From positions 25,899-89,898 of the forward strand of contig NZ_JBFRXP010000012.1 in the NCBI RefSeq assembly GCF_041146875.1: a stretch of 64,000 nucleotides of DNA, given 5' to 3'. Below the pieces are notes generated by a model that was not told the DNA's origin, made no database searches, and saw only the letters and a program-made list of their open reading frames with translations. This document shows positions 9,390 through 18,139 of this stretch, one piece after another. Positions within the stretch are counted from its first letter, which is position 1. Each line of letters begins with the position of its first letter. This stretch comes from Igneacidithiobacillus sp041146875. GTDB lineage: Bacteria > Pseudomonadota > Gammaproteobacteria > Acidithiobacillales > Acidithiobacillaceae. Both the position numbers and the translations under genes were made by a program.

Positions 9390-11689
9390 GATCGTGAACG
9401 TCCTACTAGCTCTGGAACGCGACGCACTACTGCGGCGGTCGCGACTGGCAGGCGCGCAATATGTCCGATAGTGTCACGCAGATTTCTGGTCCACAGAAAT
9501 TTACCCCAATAACCGACCCCTGCCGCAGTTTTCGCTAAAAAATAACTATATGAATAGACAAAGCCTACCCGTTTTTTACGCCGCTCGGAATATCCCGCAA
9601 TCTGCCCACTATCACAGTACAAAAGGCCAACCAACTCCTTTTTCTGTGTCATATCCCGATACTGAAATTCCAACCCCACTTCATCGCCGCGCCCCTGCAC
9701 CATACAAACGGGTATGAGACTTGTTGAATAAATGCTTGCTCCTTCCGCAGTCAGACGAACCCCAGTGATATTCGCCCGCATTTGCTCAATACTAGCGGGC
9801 CAGTGCGCATGCCGAAATCCCACTCCCCCCATGGACAGGTCAGAGACGGGCAAACGAACCATTGCACCTGATTTGAGAGCGATCTCCCCGTACACTTGAG
9901 CGTCTCCGTCACCAAATCCTACGCGGTAGTTTCCCCGTACCTGACGCCTCTCCAACATGACCACGATTGTCGCCGTAATGATGAGGAAATTAAGCACTTC
10001 CCAAATCATCGTAAACACCAATTGCGGGCGCTCACCTGGCGAGCTTACCCAGCGCCACGCGCCAACCAACAGGGAACCAACTATGATGGCAAAAAATATC
10101 AGTTGCACCCGAATCGCCGAAGACACGAAATCGGTGTCGAGTTGTTCCCCCTTTGGGGTAACATTAAACGGTCGCTTCCCCGGCCGCAATAAGGTACTGA
10201 ACAGCATTATCGACGCCAGCGGCGTCTGCACCATTTCATAGACATCCGAAGTCAACGGCCAGCGGATTTTTCCATAAATAAAATCCGAATATATCCATGT
10301 TGCCAAGAAATATGGCGCTCCATAGATCAAATATTGGCCAATGGTAGCGTCATATACCATGATACCAAACAACAAAAACATCGAGGGCGCAAGCATATTG
10401 ATCATTCGTGCATAAGGAAACAACCAGTAAGAAAAGCTGGTAATATAGGTCATTTTCTGTGCGAGACTCAAACCACGAACAAAAATCGGGTTCTTCATTT
10501 GCAGAATTTGTATGGCCCCCTGTGCCCAACGAACCCGCTGACTGATAAAGCTAGTCACAGTTTCCGGTTGCAATCCGAGAACCTGCGATCGGTTCAGGAA
10601 GACACTGTGATAGCCACGCGCATGCAACATCATTGCGGTCTCAACATCTTCGGTAAGGGTATCGGTTTGTATACCGCCAATTTCCATCAACATGTGTCGA
10701 CGTATAACGGCCGCCGAACCAACAAAAAAACTGGCGCCCCAGCCATCGAGTCCGGATTGTATGTACTGCTGGAACAAATCCGTTTCCGGCGGCGAATCGT
10801 GATAAATGTCGAGATTTTTTTCAATGGGATCGGGATTGATAAAACTATGAGGTGTCTGCACCACCGCACAGAGCGGATCTTTGATAAAAAATCCTACGGT
10901 ATTCGTGAGAAAATCGCGTGTAGGTACATGGTCGGCATCAAGAATTACCATCAGATCGCCATCTAAAGACGCAAGTGCGGCATTGATATTTCCAGCCTTG
11001 GCATGGACATTGTGTGCGCGAGTATGATAAGTCGCACCCAATTGGGTACAGAGCGACTGCAACTCGGCGCGGCGAGTTTGTGCCATTGCACTGGTTTTCG
11101 GGCTTTGGCAGCGATCGTCGGTGCCACCATCGTCCAAAAGATGCACACGCACTTTCTCTGGTGGATAATCGACATTCAAGGCGCCCAGCAGGGTAATTTC
11201 CAGAACGTCGGACGTCTCATTGTAGGTTGGCACAAGAATATCTACCGATGGCGAACTCGCCATTCCTTCCGGCAGCGGCACTGGTGCTCTATTGCGCGGC
11301 GAAAAATTCACGAAAAAACCCAACACTGCATATATTGCAGCGTATACCTCTGCCGCAAACAGGAGCGATCCAAAAACCGTACTCGCTATTCCATAGCCAC
11401 CAATAGTGAATTCCGCCCGCCACACCAGATAACGAACAATCAAATATAAGGCAATGAATATGTTCAATACACGTATGACATCAACCATCTCGGTAGGCAC
11501 CGGAAACCGCTTGATGACGAAAAGCCCAAGCATCATGATCGCAAGCAGCGTCACGCTCATATAGACCTGCGCCTGATTCTGTACCGGCAGCACTGCCAAC
11601 ATAAACAACAATAAAACTGCTATGGAAAAACCAACTACGGGTAACAGCCTAGCTCCAAACTGGGAGATATAACGAACCATTTTACGCAT
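9386..11689 (-). CDS. bcsA: Cellulose synthase catalytic subunit with PilZ domain, GT2
   Basis: A 767-residue inner-membrane processive glycosyltransferase. Transmembrane helices flank a GT2 domain with LLDDGGTDD (DDG at 186-188), DADHVPTRDF (251-253), TEDVE (346-348) and QRVRW (384-388), the D,D,D,QxxRW set of BcsA. A C-terminal PilZ domain shows RxxxR (581-585) and DLSMGG (617-622), the c-di-GMP binding pair, so activity is expected to depend on c-di-GMP. The motif usually read FFCG(T/S) near the acceptor site is FFVGS here (321-325), with the cysteine replaced. It lies 21 bases after a dehydratase-like gene and is coupled to bcsB. The product is probably a beta-1,4-glucan or a close relative. 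Confidence 0.92.
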   Translation of the reverse strand: MRKMVRYISQFGARLLPVVGFSIAVLLLFMLAVLPVQNQAQVYMSVTLLAIMMLGLFVIKRFPVPTEMVDVIRVLNIFIALYLIVRYLVWRAEFTIGGYGIASTVFGSLLFAAEVYAAIYAVLGFFVNFSPRNRAPVPLPEGMASSPSVDILVPTYNETSDVLEITLLGALNVDYPPEKVRVHLLDDGGTDDRCQSPKTSAMAQTRRAELQSLCTQLGATYHTRAHNVHAKAGNINAALASLDGDLMVILDADHVPTRDFLTNTVGFFIKDPLCAVVQTPHSFINPDPIEKNLDIYHDSPPETDLFQQYIQSGLDGWGASFFVGSAAVIRRHMLMEIGGIQTDTLTEDVETAMMLHARGYHSVFLNRSQVLGLQPETVTSFISQRVRWAQGAIQILQMKNPIFVRGLSLAQKMTYITSFSYWLFPYARMINMLAPSMFLLFGIMVYDATIGQYLIYGAPYFLATWIYSDFIYGKIRWPLTSDVYEMVQTPLASIMLFSTLLRPGKRPFNVTPKGEQLDTDFVSSAIRVQLIFFAIIVGSLLVGAWRWVSSPGERPQLVFTMIWEVLNFLIITATIVVMLERRQVRGNYRVGFGDGDAQVYGEIALKSGAMVRLPVSDLSMGGVGFRHAHWPASIEQMRANITGVRLTAEGASIYSTSLIPVCMVQGRGDEVGLEFQYRDMTQKKELVGLLYCDSGQIAGYSERRKKRVGFVYSYSYFLAKTAAGVGYWGKFLWTRNLRDTIGHIARLPVATAAVVRRVPELVGRSRS

Positions 11690-11710
11690 AATTAACGCCC
11701 CCCCTTCACC

Positions 11711-12706
11711 TCATGCGATTTTGCGTAGCATCTTCCAGTTTTTCCGGTACCATTCCAAAGTGCTATTTAACCCATCTTCCAATGCAGTTTTTGGCTCCCA
11801 TCCTAACGACTTCCTTGCCTTATCGACGTTGAGGTATTTAATTGCCGGACGCTCTCTTTTCTCTCCTGCAAATATTGGGGTTCGCTCTTGGCCATCATAA
11901 CGGATGGAGATTTTTTTAGCCACATCAGTTATTGAGGTGGCAGCTCCACTGCCAAAATTGAAAGACTCCCCGCGACACCCCGGCATTGCTTCTGCGGTTC
12001 GCATATATGCCTCCGCCATATCGCCTACATAGAGGAAATCCAGGCGCGAACTGCCATCATCCCGTGCGCCAAAATGATAGGCCTCAGCGTTTAGAAGATT
12101 GCGTATTGCCCGCGGCACCAGACGAGTAAAATTGATGTCGCCTGGTCCATAGGTGTTCATGAAGCGACACACTGCGACGGACAACCCATAGGCTCCCCCG
12201 TAGCTACGCGTTACCGCATCTGCTGCGACCTTCGACGACGCGTAGATGTTCGTTGCTGTGCGTGGCGGATCCGTCTCCAACAACGCGCTATCGGTGGTGG
12301 TAGCGCCATAATATGCGCCACTGGACGCCACCACCATGCGCTCGACGAATAAACTCTGGCGCATCGCCTCGAGCAGCACAAACGTACCCATGGCATTGGT
12401 GTGCAGGGTTTCCATCGGCAGAGTGTTACTGATTGGCACGATGGGTTGGGCTGCGAGGTGAAAAATTGTGTTGATCTCGAACCGCTCTAATAGCAGGCGG
12501 ACAAAAGCGCTATCAGTGATGTCACCGATGATCATTTGCACATGGCGTTCAAAACCTTGCAGACGGAAATAGGACAGGTCGTGCACAAGTTTATCGAGCA
12601 CATATACCTGCGCCCCGCATGCCAATAATTTTTCACAAAGATGTGCGCCGCCAAACCCAGCGCCGCCGGTAACCAGACACTTTCTATCCTGCCAGACGTT
12701 GTGCAT
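11711..12706 (-). CDS. NAD-dependent sugar-nucleotide epimerase/dehydratase (extended SDR)
   Basis: A 331-residue extended short-chain dehydrogenase. The NAD-binding motif is GGAGFGGAHLC, the active-site region is ASSGAYYGATT with YASSKVAAD (YxxxK), and the C-terminal part binds the nucleotide sugar. It is most like CDP-glucose or GDP-mannose 4,6-dehydratases, but substrate cannot be fixed. ATG at 12706 is chosen because GGAGGC lies just upstream; an in-frame GTG at 12724 would put that site inside the gene. It overlaps the preceding SDR gene by 23 bases and lies 21 bases before bcsA. Its presence in a bcs operon is unusual because cellulose needs only UDP-glucose. Confidence 0.78.
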   Translation of the reverse strand: MHNVWQDRKCLVTGGAGFGGAHLCEKLLACGAQVYVLDKLVHDLSYFRLQGFERHVQMIIGDITDSAFVRLLLERFEINTIFHLAAQPIVPISNTLPMETLHTNAMGTFVLLEAMRQSLFVERMVVASSGAYYGATTTDSALLETDPPRTATNIYASSKVAADAVTRSYGGAYGLSVAVCRFMNTYGPGDINFTRLVPRAIRNLLNAEAYHFGARDDGSSRLDFLYVGDMAEAYMRTAEAMPGCRGESFNFGSGAATSITDVAKKISIRYDGQERTPIFAGEKRERPAIKYLNVDKARKSLGWEPKTALEDGLNSTLEWYRKNWKMLRKIA

Positions 12707-13820
12707 GGCCTGCCTCCGCCCCACTTGCCATAAAGTAGTCCAGATAGAAACGTATAGTCGCCTTCAATGCATCTGCAAATGACTCACCCGGCTGGAAACC
12801 TGTGTCATTTATCAGCTTCTCACCGTTTAAGTGTTGTTTACTGATGGCATGGACCGTTGACGCATTCGCACTAACACGCACGGCGATGCCGTTACGCAGA
12901 ATTTGCGCCGCACGCGTCTCGTCGTACGCGCCCTCCACCTCCGCGCACAACTCTACAATCGTGCGCAACATGGTTGGGGTACTTAGATAGGTGCCACCAG
13001 CCAGGTTGTAAACTTCTCCACGGCACACATTTCCGTGCGCGAGCAATATGATGGCATTTACCAGATCATCGACATAAAGATAGTCACGATGATGCTCAAT
13101 TGCATCAAAATAGAGTTCCGGCGCTACTGGCTCAGTGCCTCCGTAGATGCTTTGCATGGCCTTTGGGAGCAAACGGTAGGCGCTATTGAAGTCATAGGGT
13201 CCGTAGATGTTGCACATCCGTAGCGTCACGGTAGGCAGACCAAACGCCTCATGATAGGTCCGGGAAAACACATCTGCGGCAAGTTTTGCGGAGTCATATA
13301 CACCAATGCCGCGCAACGGCGTGATGTGTTCGAAATAGGAGTCTCCATCCATCTCACCGTAGACTTTGTCGGTTGACGATAGAAAAATCATATTCGGTTT
13401 ATGATCGGTCATGCGACAGGCTTCCAACACATTGATCCAGCCTATCGTATTTGCCATGATCGTGTCGTAGGGTGCGGTCAGCGCCTTTTCGATTACCGAC
13501 GCATAAGCAGCAAAATGAAATATATAGTGAAAGCGCCCCTCTTCGATGACTTCCTGCATAGCCAGCTTGTCCGTCACGTCTGCTTCCACCACGCGCACCT
13601 GGTCGCGCAATCCCTGCTGCGCACAATTCATCATCGACGGACGACTAGGAGAGGTGTCGATGTCCAGTACTGTCACCTCCGCACCACAATCCAATAGATG
13701 GCGCGCCACGTGCCCGCCAACAAAGCCGAAGCCACCGGTAATCAACACCCGTTTGGCATGGAAATACTCCAAGATTTGGCGCGCGTTTGCAGCATTGTAT
13801 CGATTGATGTCCTGTAGCAT
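12684..13820 (-). CDS. NAD-dependent sugar-nucleotide 4,6-dehydratase-like enzyme (extended SDR)
   Basis: A 378-residue extended SDR with ITGGFGFVGGHVARHL near residue 28, HFAAYASV, a SSTDKVYG active-site strand and YDSAKLAAD (YxxxK). The SSTDKVYG form is typical of CDP-glucose and GDP-mannose 4,6-dehydratases. GGAGG lies six bases upstream of the ATG. It is the first gene of the unit that continues into the second SDR and bcsABCZ. Immediately upstream is a regulatory block that is duplicated before the pelX-like gene. The two tandem SDRs are related to each other and may act in sequence on one nucleotide sugar. Confidence 0.8.
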   Translation of the reverse strand: MLQDINRYNAANARQILEYFHAKRVLITGGFGFVGGHVARHLLDCGAEVTVLDIDTSPSRPSMMNCAQQGLRDQVRVVEADVTDKLAMQEVIEEGRFHYIFHFAAYASVIEKALTAPYDTIMANTIGWINVLEACRMTDHKPNMIFLSSTDKVYGEMDGDSYFEHITPLRGIGVYDSAKLAADVFSRTYHEAFGLPTVTLRMCNIYGPYDFNSAYRLLPKAMQSIYGGTEPVAPELYFDAIEHHRDYLYVDDLVNAIILLAHGNVCRGEVYNLAGGTYLSTPTMLRTIVELCAEVEGAYDETRAAQILRNGIAVRVSANASTVHAISKQHLNGEKLINDTGFQPGESFADALKATIRFYLDYFMASGAEAGHAQRLAG

Positions 13821-13906
13821 GTTGGCCTCCAGCGGCTCACGTTATCCCCAGTGCCACCCCCTGCTGTTCCCGTTCCAAGAAACACAAAAGATGCCCTTTA
13901 CCTTAC

Positions 13907-14068
13907 AAGCAGGGAACATGCCAATCTATAAGTGTCTGTATATTATGATATATTAGACGTTTTTTATATATAATCTTGTATCGTTTCTATTACAACATTT
14001 GAAGGCTTTATCATTGATCTTTTATAGAACAAAGGAGTACACCCTGCTACAGGAGTGTTACGGTGCGC
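13907..14068 (-). promoter_or_regulatory. Duplicated upstream regulatory block, copy A (before the SDR-bcs operon)
   Basis: Read on the minus strand, this 162-base segment aligns almost gap-free with 15108-15268. Shared blocks are GTAACA-TC-TGTAGCAGG, TGTTCTA, TGTAAT, ATACAA-ATT, ATAATATAC and TGGCAT-TTCCTGCTT at matching distances. A CATAAT hexamer (plus-strand 13942-13947) is a candidate -10 with no convincing -35, suggesting activator dependence. TGTAG and CTATA, separated by 19 bases, bound a possible activator site about 80-100 bases upstream of that -10. The block is much more AT-rich than the flanking genes. Confidence 0.6.
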
Positions 14069-14119
14069 AAAAAAGGGGAGAAGGGCATCACCATGGCACC
14101 AAGCAAGGGTAATAGAGGC

Positions 14120-15067
14120 TTATGCTCCCACCGCTTCTGCGCCCACGTCTACTCCGGCATCCGTGTTGAGAAACTCTCCCAGCCCCGCTGCCAGGGTGAT
14201 CTTAGGCGCGCCCAGCAAGGTTCGCATGGCGGTAATATCCGCACAGGAATGGCGTATATCGCCGGCGATGGGAGGAACCCAGGAAAACTCACCAGAACCA
14301 TGCAAATCACAAAGTGTCTCACCCAGTTGGCGAATAGTCGTAGCACACCCGGAGCCGATGTTGAGCACTCCTGAGCAAGTGCAGAACAAGGCTGCAACAT
14401 TGGCGCGCGCGACATCTGCGACGTGAATAAAGTCCCGTTCCTGTAATCCGTCTCCGCGAATGCTCAGAGGCTGCCCTGAACGCATCTGTACTATAAAGCG
14501 AGAAATCACTCCACTATAGGGTGAGTATGGATCCTGGCGTGGCCCATAAACGTTGAAGTAGCGCATCCCCAAGTGCGAAAGGCCATACATTTTTTCGTAA
14601 AGTTGCGCATACAGTTCGTTGCTGTACTTTTCCAGCCCATAGGGCGAAATTGGCACAACCGGATCACTCTCGCGTAATGGCAGAGTTTGTGGATCGCCGT
14701 AGACTGCCGCTGACGACGCATACACCACGCGCACGCCGCGTTTCCGCGCGAGCTCCAGCACAATGACAAAATTCCGGATGTTTTCGGTACAGGAGTTCAC
14801 CGGATTTTCTATGCTTTTTTGCACTGACACCTGAGCGGCCAGATGCAAAATGCCATCGATGTCAGCAAGCAGATTGGCCCAAAGGTGGCTGTCCCCAATA
14901 TCACCGGTCACAACCTCCAAGCGCGGATGCGATGCGGGAAGATTCTCGCGCCGACCGGTGGAGAAGTTATCAAGAACCCGCACCGAGTAACCCTGGGTGA
15001 GCAAATGGTCCACCGTATGCGAACCGATAAAGCCAGCACCACCAATCACCAAAATACGCTCACCCAT
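14120..15067 (-). CDS. pelX: UDP-sugar 4-epimerase, PelX-like (UDP-GlcNAc to UDP-GalNAc)
   Basis: A 315-residue GalE/WbpP-type extended SDR: VIGGAGFIGSHTVDHLL at the N-terminus, HLAAQVSVQKSI, the catalytic SSAAVYG and YGLEK (YxxxK), then RYFNVYGPRQDP. PelX enzymes, known from some Pseudomonas pel operons, make UDP-GalNAc, the precursor of the GalNAc-rich Pel polymer. The gene follows pelG by about 200 bases on the same strand, supporting that role, though UDP-glucose or UDP-glucuronate epimerase cannot be excluded from sequence alone. It has its own upstream regulatory block and is separated from the next gene by another copy of it, so it is probably a single-gene transcript. Confidence 0.72.
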   Translation of the reverse strand: MGERILVIGGAGFIGSHTVDHLLTQGYSVRVLDNFSTGRRENLPASHPRLEVVTGDIGDSHLWANLLADIDGILHLAAQVSVQKSIENPVNSCTENIRNFVIVLELARKRGVRVVYASSAAVYGDPQTLPLRESDPVVPISPYGLEKYSNELYAQLYEKMYGLSHLGMRYFNVYGPRQDPYSPYSGVISRFIVQMRSGQPLSIRGDGLQERDFIHVADVARANVAALFCTCSGVLNIGSGCATTIRQLGETLCDLHGSGEFSWVPPIAGDIRHSCADITAMRTLLGAPKITLAAGLGEFLNTDAGVDVGAEAVGA

Positions 15068-15107
15068 TATTTCTTCGCTCCTCTACGCAATTTTCGCCGC
15101 ACTCTCT

Positions 15108-15268
15108 AAGCAGGAAATATGCCATGCAGAAAGTTGCAGTATATTATACAATTACAAACGGTTACCCACAGAATTTTGTATGATTTACATTACACCACTT
15201 CCAAACAATTTCATCAATCCATTGTAGAACAGCGACCTATGTCCTGCTACACGAATGTTACACTGCGC
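15108..15268 (-). promoter_or_regulatory. Duplicated upstream regulatory block, copy B (before the pelX-like gene)
   Basis: This 161-base segment lies between the pelG stop and the pelX-like ATG and matches copy A (13907-14068) along its length. On the minus strand it carries a good -10 hexamer TATAAT (plus-strand 15143-15148) without a clear -35, and TGTAG and CTACA arms 19 bases apart further upstream. Predicted transcription would start about 70 bases before the pelX-like gene. Conservation of spacing between the blocks, despite many substitutions, argues for retained protein-binding sites rather than a recent copy. Confidence 0.6.
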
Positions 15269-15269
15269 C

Positions 15270-16640
15270 CTACCGGGCGCGAATAAAGGTAAGGTAATCG
15301 ATTCGTCCTAAATCACGAGCGAGGAGATAGATTCCCAACGTATCAACCAAAAACAGTCCGGCAACAAAACCCAAACCATAGAAAAACGGCCCGGCCCAAA
15401 GCGTCAGCCAGGTAAACGCGAAATTTCCCACCAAAAACAACACACTCAACAAGACTGCACGAGCGCGCAGGTCAAGATAAAAATAGACATTCAACAGGCT
15501 CATCAACAGTAGCTGCAAACTCACACCAATAACATCGAACTGAAAGATACGGGCATAGCTTTCGGAATAGCCCAACACATGCAACAGCTGCGGCGTAAAC
15601 GCAAAAGCGAGCAAAACTGTCACACCCTGGATCTTAGCAATATCCCATAGTCCTGCACGCGTAGCCATGATCATACCAATCTTAGCTGCGCGTAGCTCCT
15701 GCAATGTTCCACCTTCAACGATCGCCCGATTATAAGCTTGGTAGGCCTCAACGAAATCTGTTTCGAGACGAAAAAGAAACACCGCAAGACCCGGCACAAT
15801 CAGGAGATAACTCAAAAAGATTGGTACATCATAAATTGGCGAGGCATGCAAGGGTCCAATGACGCGCGCTCCCGTAGCTTGATTAAACCAAAAGAGAAAT
15901 TTATCGGTCCAGACTGCTCCATTAAATGCCAAACCGACAAGGGAAAGCGACCAGAAAAACCGGTTGGCTCGCGTTTTCGGCCATTCTAAATAACCCGGAA
16001 ATTCACGGATCACCGTCACGCCCAGGCCAAACAAGAGAACTAGCTGCCCGAGTGAAAACGCGGCTAAATAACCCAACAAGCCCCAATGACGGCCCTCAAA
16101 AAAACCCAATATTACAATTGTGGAATAGCCTAAAAAGTACCAACTAACCAAAGTTTTGTAATCTTTCAGGCTGGTGCCCATAATCGTTAGTACCCATACG
16201 CCACAAAGCTCAACAAAACTAAGCCCCATGAATACTTGATAGAGAATCGGCGTTCCCTGAAAAAATAAGAGCAAAACCAAGCTGGCAAACACCGCACCTG
16301 GTACGATTGCCGTCACCAACATGGTAAGCAGTATCGTCACGACCGCACGCGCCTGGCGCGCAAAGAGCATATCGGCGATGTAACGAGTAAAAAGCAATTG
16401 TACTGGTCCAGTAAAAATCAGCGAAACCGCAATCAGATAGGTCACAGATACCTGAAACTGGATGATTGGTAGCGCCGCCGATCGGTCACTCAAGGCAAGA
16501 AAACCAAGGAGCAATATACCAAAAATCGATAGCATCCACGGCCCGGATGAGACAATACCCGCATATCCGTAGGCCTCAATCAGTGCCAAATAACTATTTC
16601 GGCGCAGAATACGACGCAGCTCAAACCCAATGCCTGCCAT
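15270..16640 (-). CDS. pelG: Pel polysaccharide inner-membrane transporter PelG
   Basis: A 456-residue polytopic membrane protein with about twelve hydrophobic segments. It opens with MAGIGFELRRILRRNSYLAL, the typical PelG N-terminus, and has the MATE/Wzx-like flippase organisation. PelG moves the growing Pel polymer across the inner membrane with PelD, PelE and PelF. GGGAG precedes the ATG by seven bases, and the start lies two bases after the pelF stop. It is the last gene of the pel operon here; copy B of the regulatory block begins right after its stop. Confidence 0.93.
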   Translation of the reverse strand: MAGIGFELRRILRRNSYLALIEAYGYAGIVSSGPWMLSIFGILLLGFLALSDRSAALPIIQFQVSVTYLIAVSLIFTGPVQLLFTRYIADMLFARQARAVVTILLTMLVTAIVPGAVFASLVLLLFFQGTPILYQVFMGLSFVELCGVWVLTIMGTSLKDYKTLVSWYFLGYSTIVILGFFEGRHWGLLGYLAAFSLGQLVLLFGLGVTVIREFPGYLEWPKTRANRFFWSLSLVGLAFNGAVWTDKFLFWFNQATGARVIGPLHASPIYDVPIFLSYLLIVPGLAVFLFRLETDFVEAYQAYNRAIVEGGTLQELRAAKIGMIMATRAGLWDIAKIQGVTVLLAFAFTPQLLHVLGYSESYARIFQFDVIGVSLQLLLMSLLNVYFYLDLRARAVLLSVLFLVGNFAFTWLTLWAGPFFYGLGFVAGLFLVDTLGIYLLARDLGRIDYLTFIRAR

Positions 16641-16642
16641 AC

Positions 16643-18139
16643 TCAGCTCCCTCGCAGGGCTTGATCGTACAGGTGGCGATAAGCAGAAAACATTTGCTCC
16701 TCCCGATACTGACTCTCTACGCGCAAGATTGCCTGATCGCTACAACGCTGCCACTCTGCAGTATCGTCCAGCAACTCATAAATAGCCTTCGCCAACGCCT
16801 GTGCTTCCGCGATGGGCACCACCTTCCCTGCCGGAGCAGGGTGAGCCCCATCTGCGCCCAGGATCAGTTCTCGGCAGGAGCCAACGTCGGTGCTTACCAC
16901 TGGCACACCGGCCGCGAAACTCTCGAGTACGGAAAGGGGAAGTCCCTCACTGATGGAGCTCAGCACAGTAAGTCGCACCTCTTGCAATACTTCTGTTACG
17001 GCACGAAACCCCAAAAACTTTACTTGTTCTTGCAGCTGGAGATGGCGCAGCAATATCGTGCACTCGGTGAAATATTCCTCGTCCTCCTCCGTGGGACCGA
17101 CAATCCAAAAGCGGGTACTTCGCCCCTGGTCACGGGCCACCGCTGCGGCACGGATGAAGGTCTTGATGTCCTTGATCGGCACCACACGCCCAATCAAGGC
17201 TACTACATCCTGCCGTTGCGCATAAGCTTTGCGGCAAGAAATGAAGTTCTCCACGGCTATTCCATTGGGAATGGTTTGCAGTTTTTCTGGACTGGCACCA
17301 TCGGCGACTTGCAATGGAATAACGCCCGCATAGAGGTTGATGATGCTATCGGCCTGCCGGTAACTGATCCGTCCAAGCAAGGCAAAAAAATTGATCCAAA
17401 GTTGCCGCAAATAATGGATATGCCCAGCTCGTTGTAAAAATTCCTCATCTTCCTGAATCCAGCGGGCCAACATCAAATCAATCCGCCGCTCCTTAGTGTA
17501 AATACCATGCTCCGAGAGGATCAGCGGACGATCTTGCTGATGGCTGAGCAGTGCCCCAAGATAACCTGCATAGCCGGTCGATGGGCAGTGCATTATCTTT
17601 GCTTGCGGTGCCTTTTCCAGCGCGTTTTGGATCACCCACAACGGTGCATGCATACCGCGGATCGTCCAAAAATAGTCGACAAATGGTGGCTGGTCGGGAA
17701 TCTCCGCATAGCGCGCGAGAAAATACTCCCAGATCTTTTCAGAATAAAGGAAATTTTGCTGGTTTACAGAAAAATTATTCGCATAAGCACCAAGATCAAG
17801 GTCTTCCTGCTTACCAGCGATACATTTTCTCATCTGTGCATGGGCAACCTCCACTGGCTCCAAACTAGTCGCCAAGTCCGTCGCACCGAATCGTTTATGG
17901 GGTAGCTCAGCACTATCATGGAGAAAATATTCTGCGTAATAGTCTACGTTCTCCGGCAAGGCATAGGGTTTTGCCATATACTCATTGCGGGCACTGCCTA
18001 AGAAAATTACGCCAAAGCGATGTCCCGGAAACCCCTGTATCATCCGGTTCACCCAAGAGGACACCCCACCACGTACGTAGGGAAACGTACCCTCAAGGAG
18101 AAGAAGGATGTCCACGGAACTCGCCGATTTATGCATCAT
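16643..18139 (-). CDS. pelF: Pel polysaccharide glycosyltransferase PelF, GT4
   Basis: A 498-residue cytosolic GT4 glycosyltransferase. The N-terminal signature LLLEGTFPYVRGGVSSWVNR is specific to PelF. The donor-binding EX7E motif is at E398-E406 in SSISEGLPLSVLE. It polymerises Pel from UDP-sugars, GalNAc being the main unit reported for Pel. The ATG at 18139 shares its A with the pelE stop (TGATG); GGAGAGG sits upstream at suitable spacing. A longer GTG-type start inside pelE is less likely. Tight coupling with pelE and pelG fits the inner-membrane synthase complex. Confidence 0.94.
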   Translation of the reverse strand: MMHKSASSVDILLLLEGTFPYVRGGVSSWVNRMIQGFPGHRFGVIFLGSARNEYMAKPYALPENVDYYAEYFLHDSAELPHKRFGATDLATSLEPVEVAHAQMRKCIAGKQEDLDLGAYANNFSVNQQNFLYSEKIWEYFLARYAEIPDQPPFVDYFWTIRGMHAPLWVIQNALEKAPQAKIMHCPSTGYAGYLGALLSHQQDRPLILSEHGIYTKERRIDLMLARWIQEDEEFLQRAGHIHYLRQLWINFFALLGRISYRQADSIINLYAGVIPLQVADGASPEKLQTIPNGIAVENFISCRKAYAQRQDVVALIGRVVPIKDIKTFIRAAAVARDQGRSTRFWIVGPTEEDEEYFTECTILLRHLQLQEQVKFLGFRAVTEVLQEVRLTVLSSISEGLPLSVLESFAAGVPVVSTDVGSCRELILGADGAHPAPAGKVVPIAEAQALAKAIYELLDDTAEWQRCSDQAILRVESQYREEQMFSAYRHLYDQALRGS

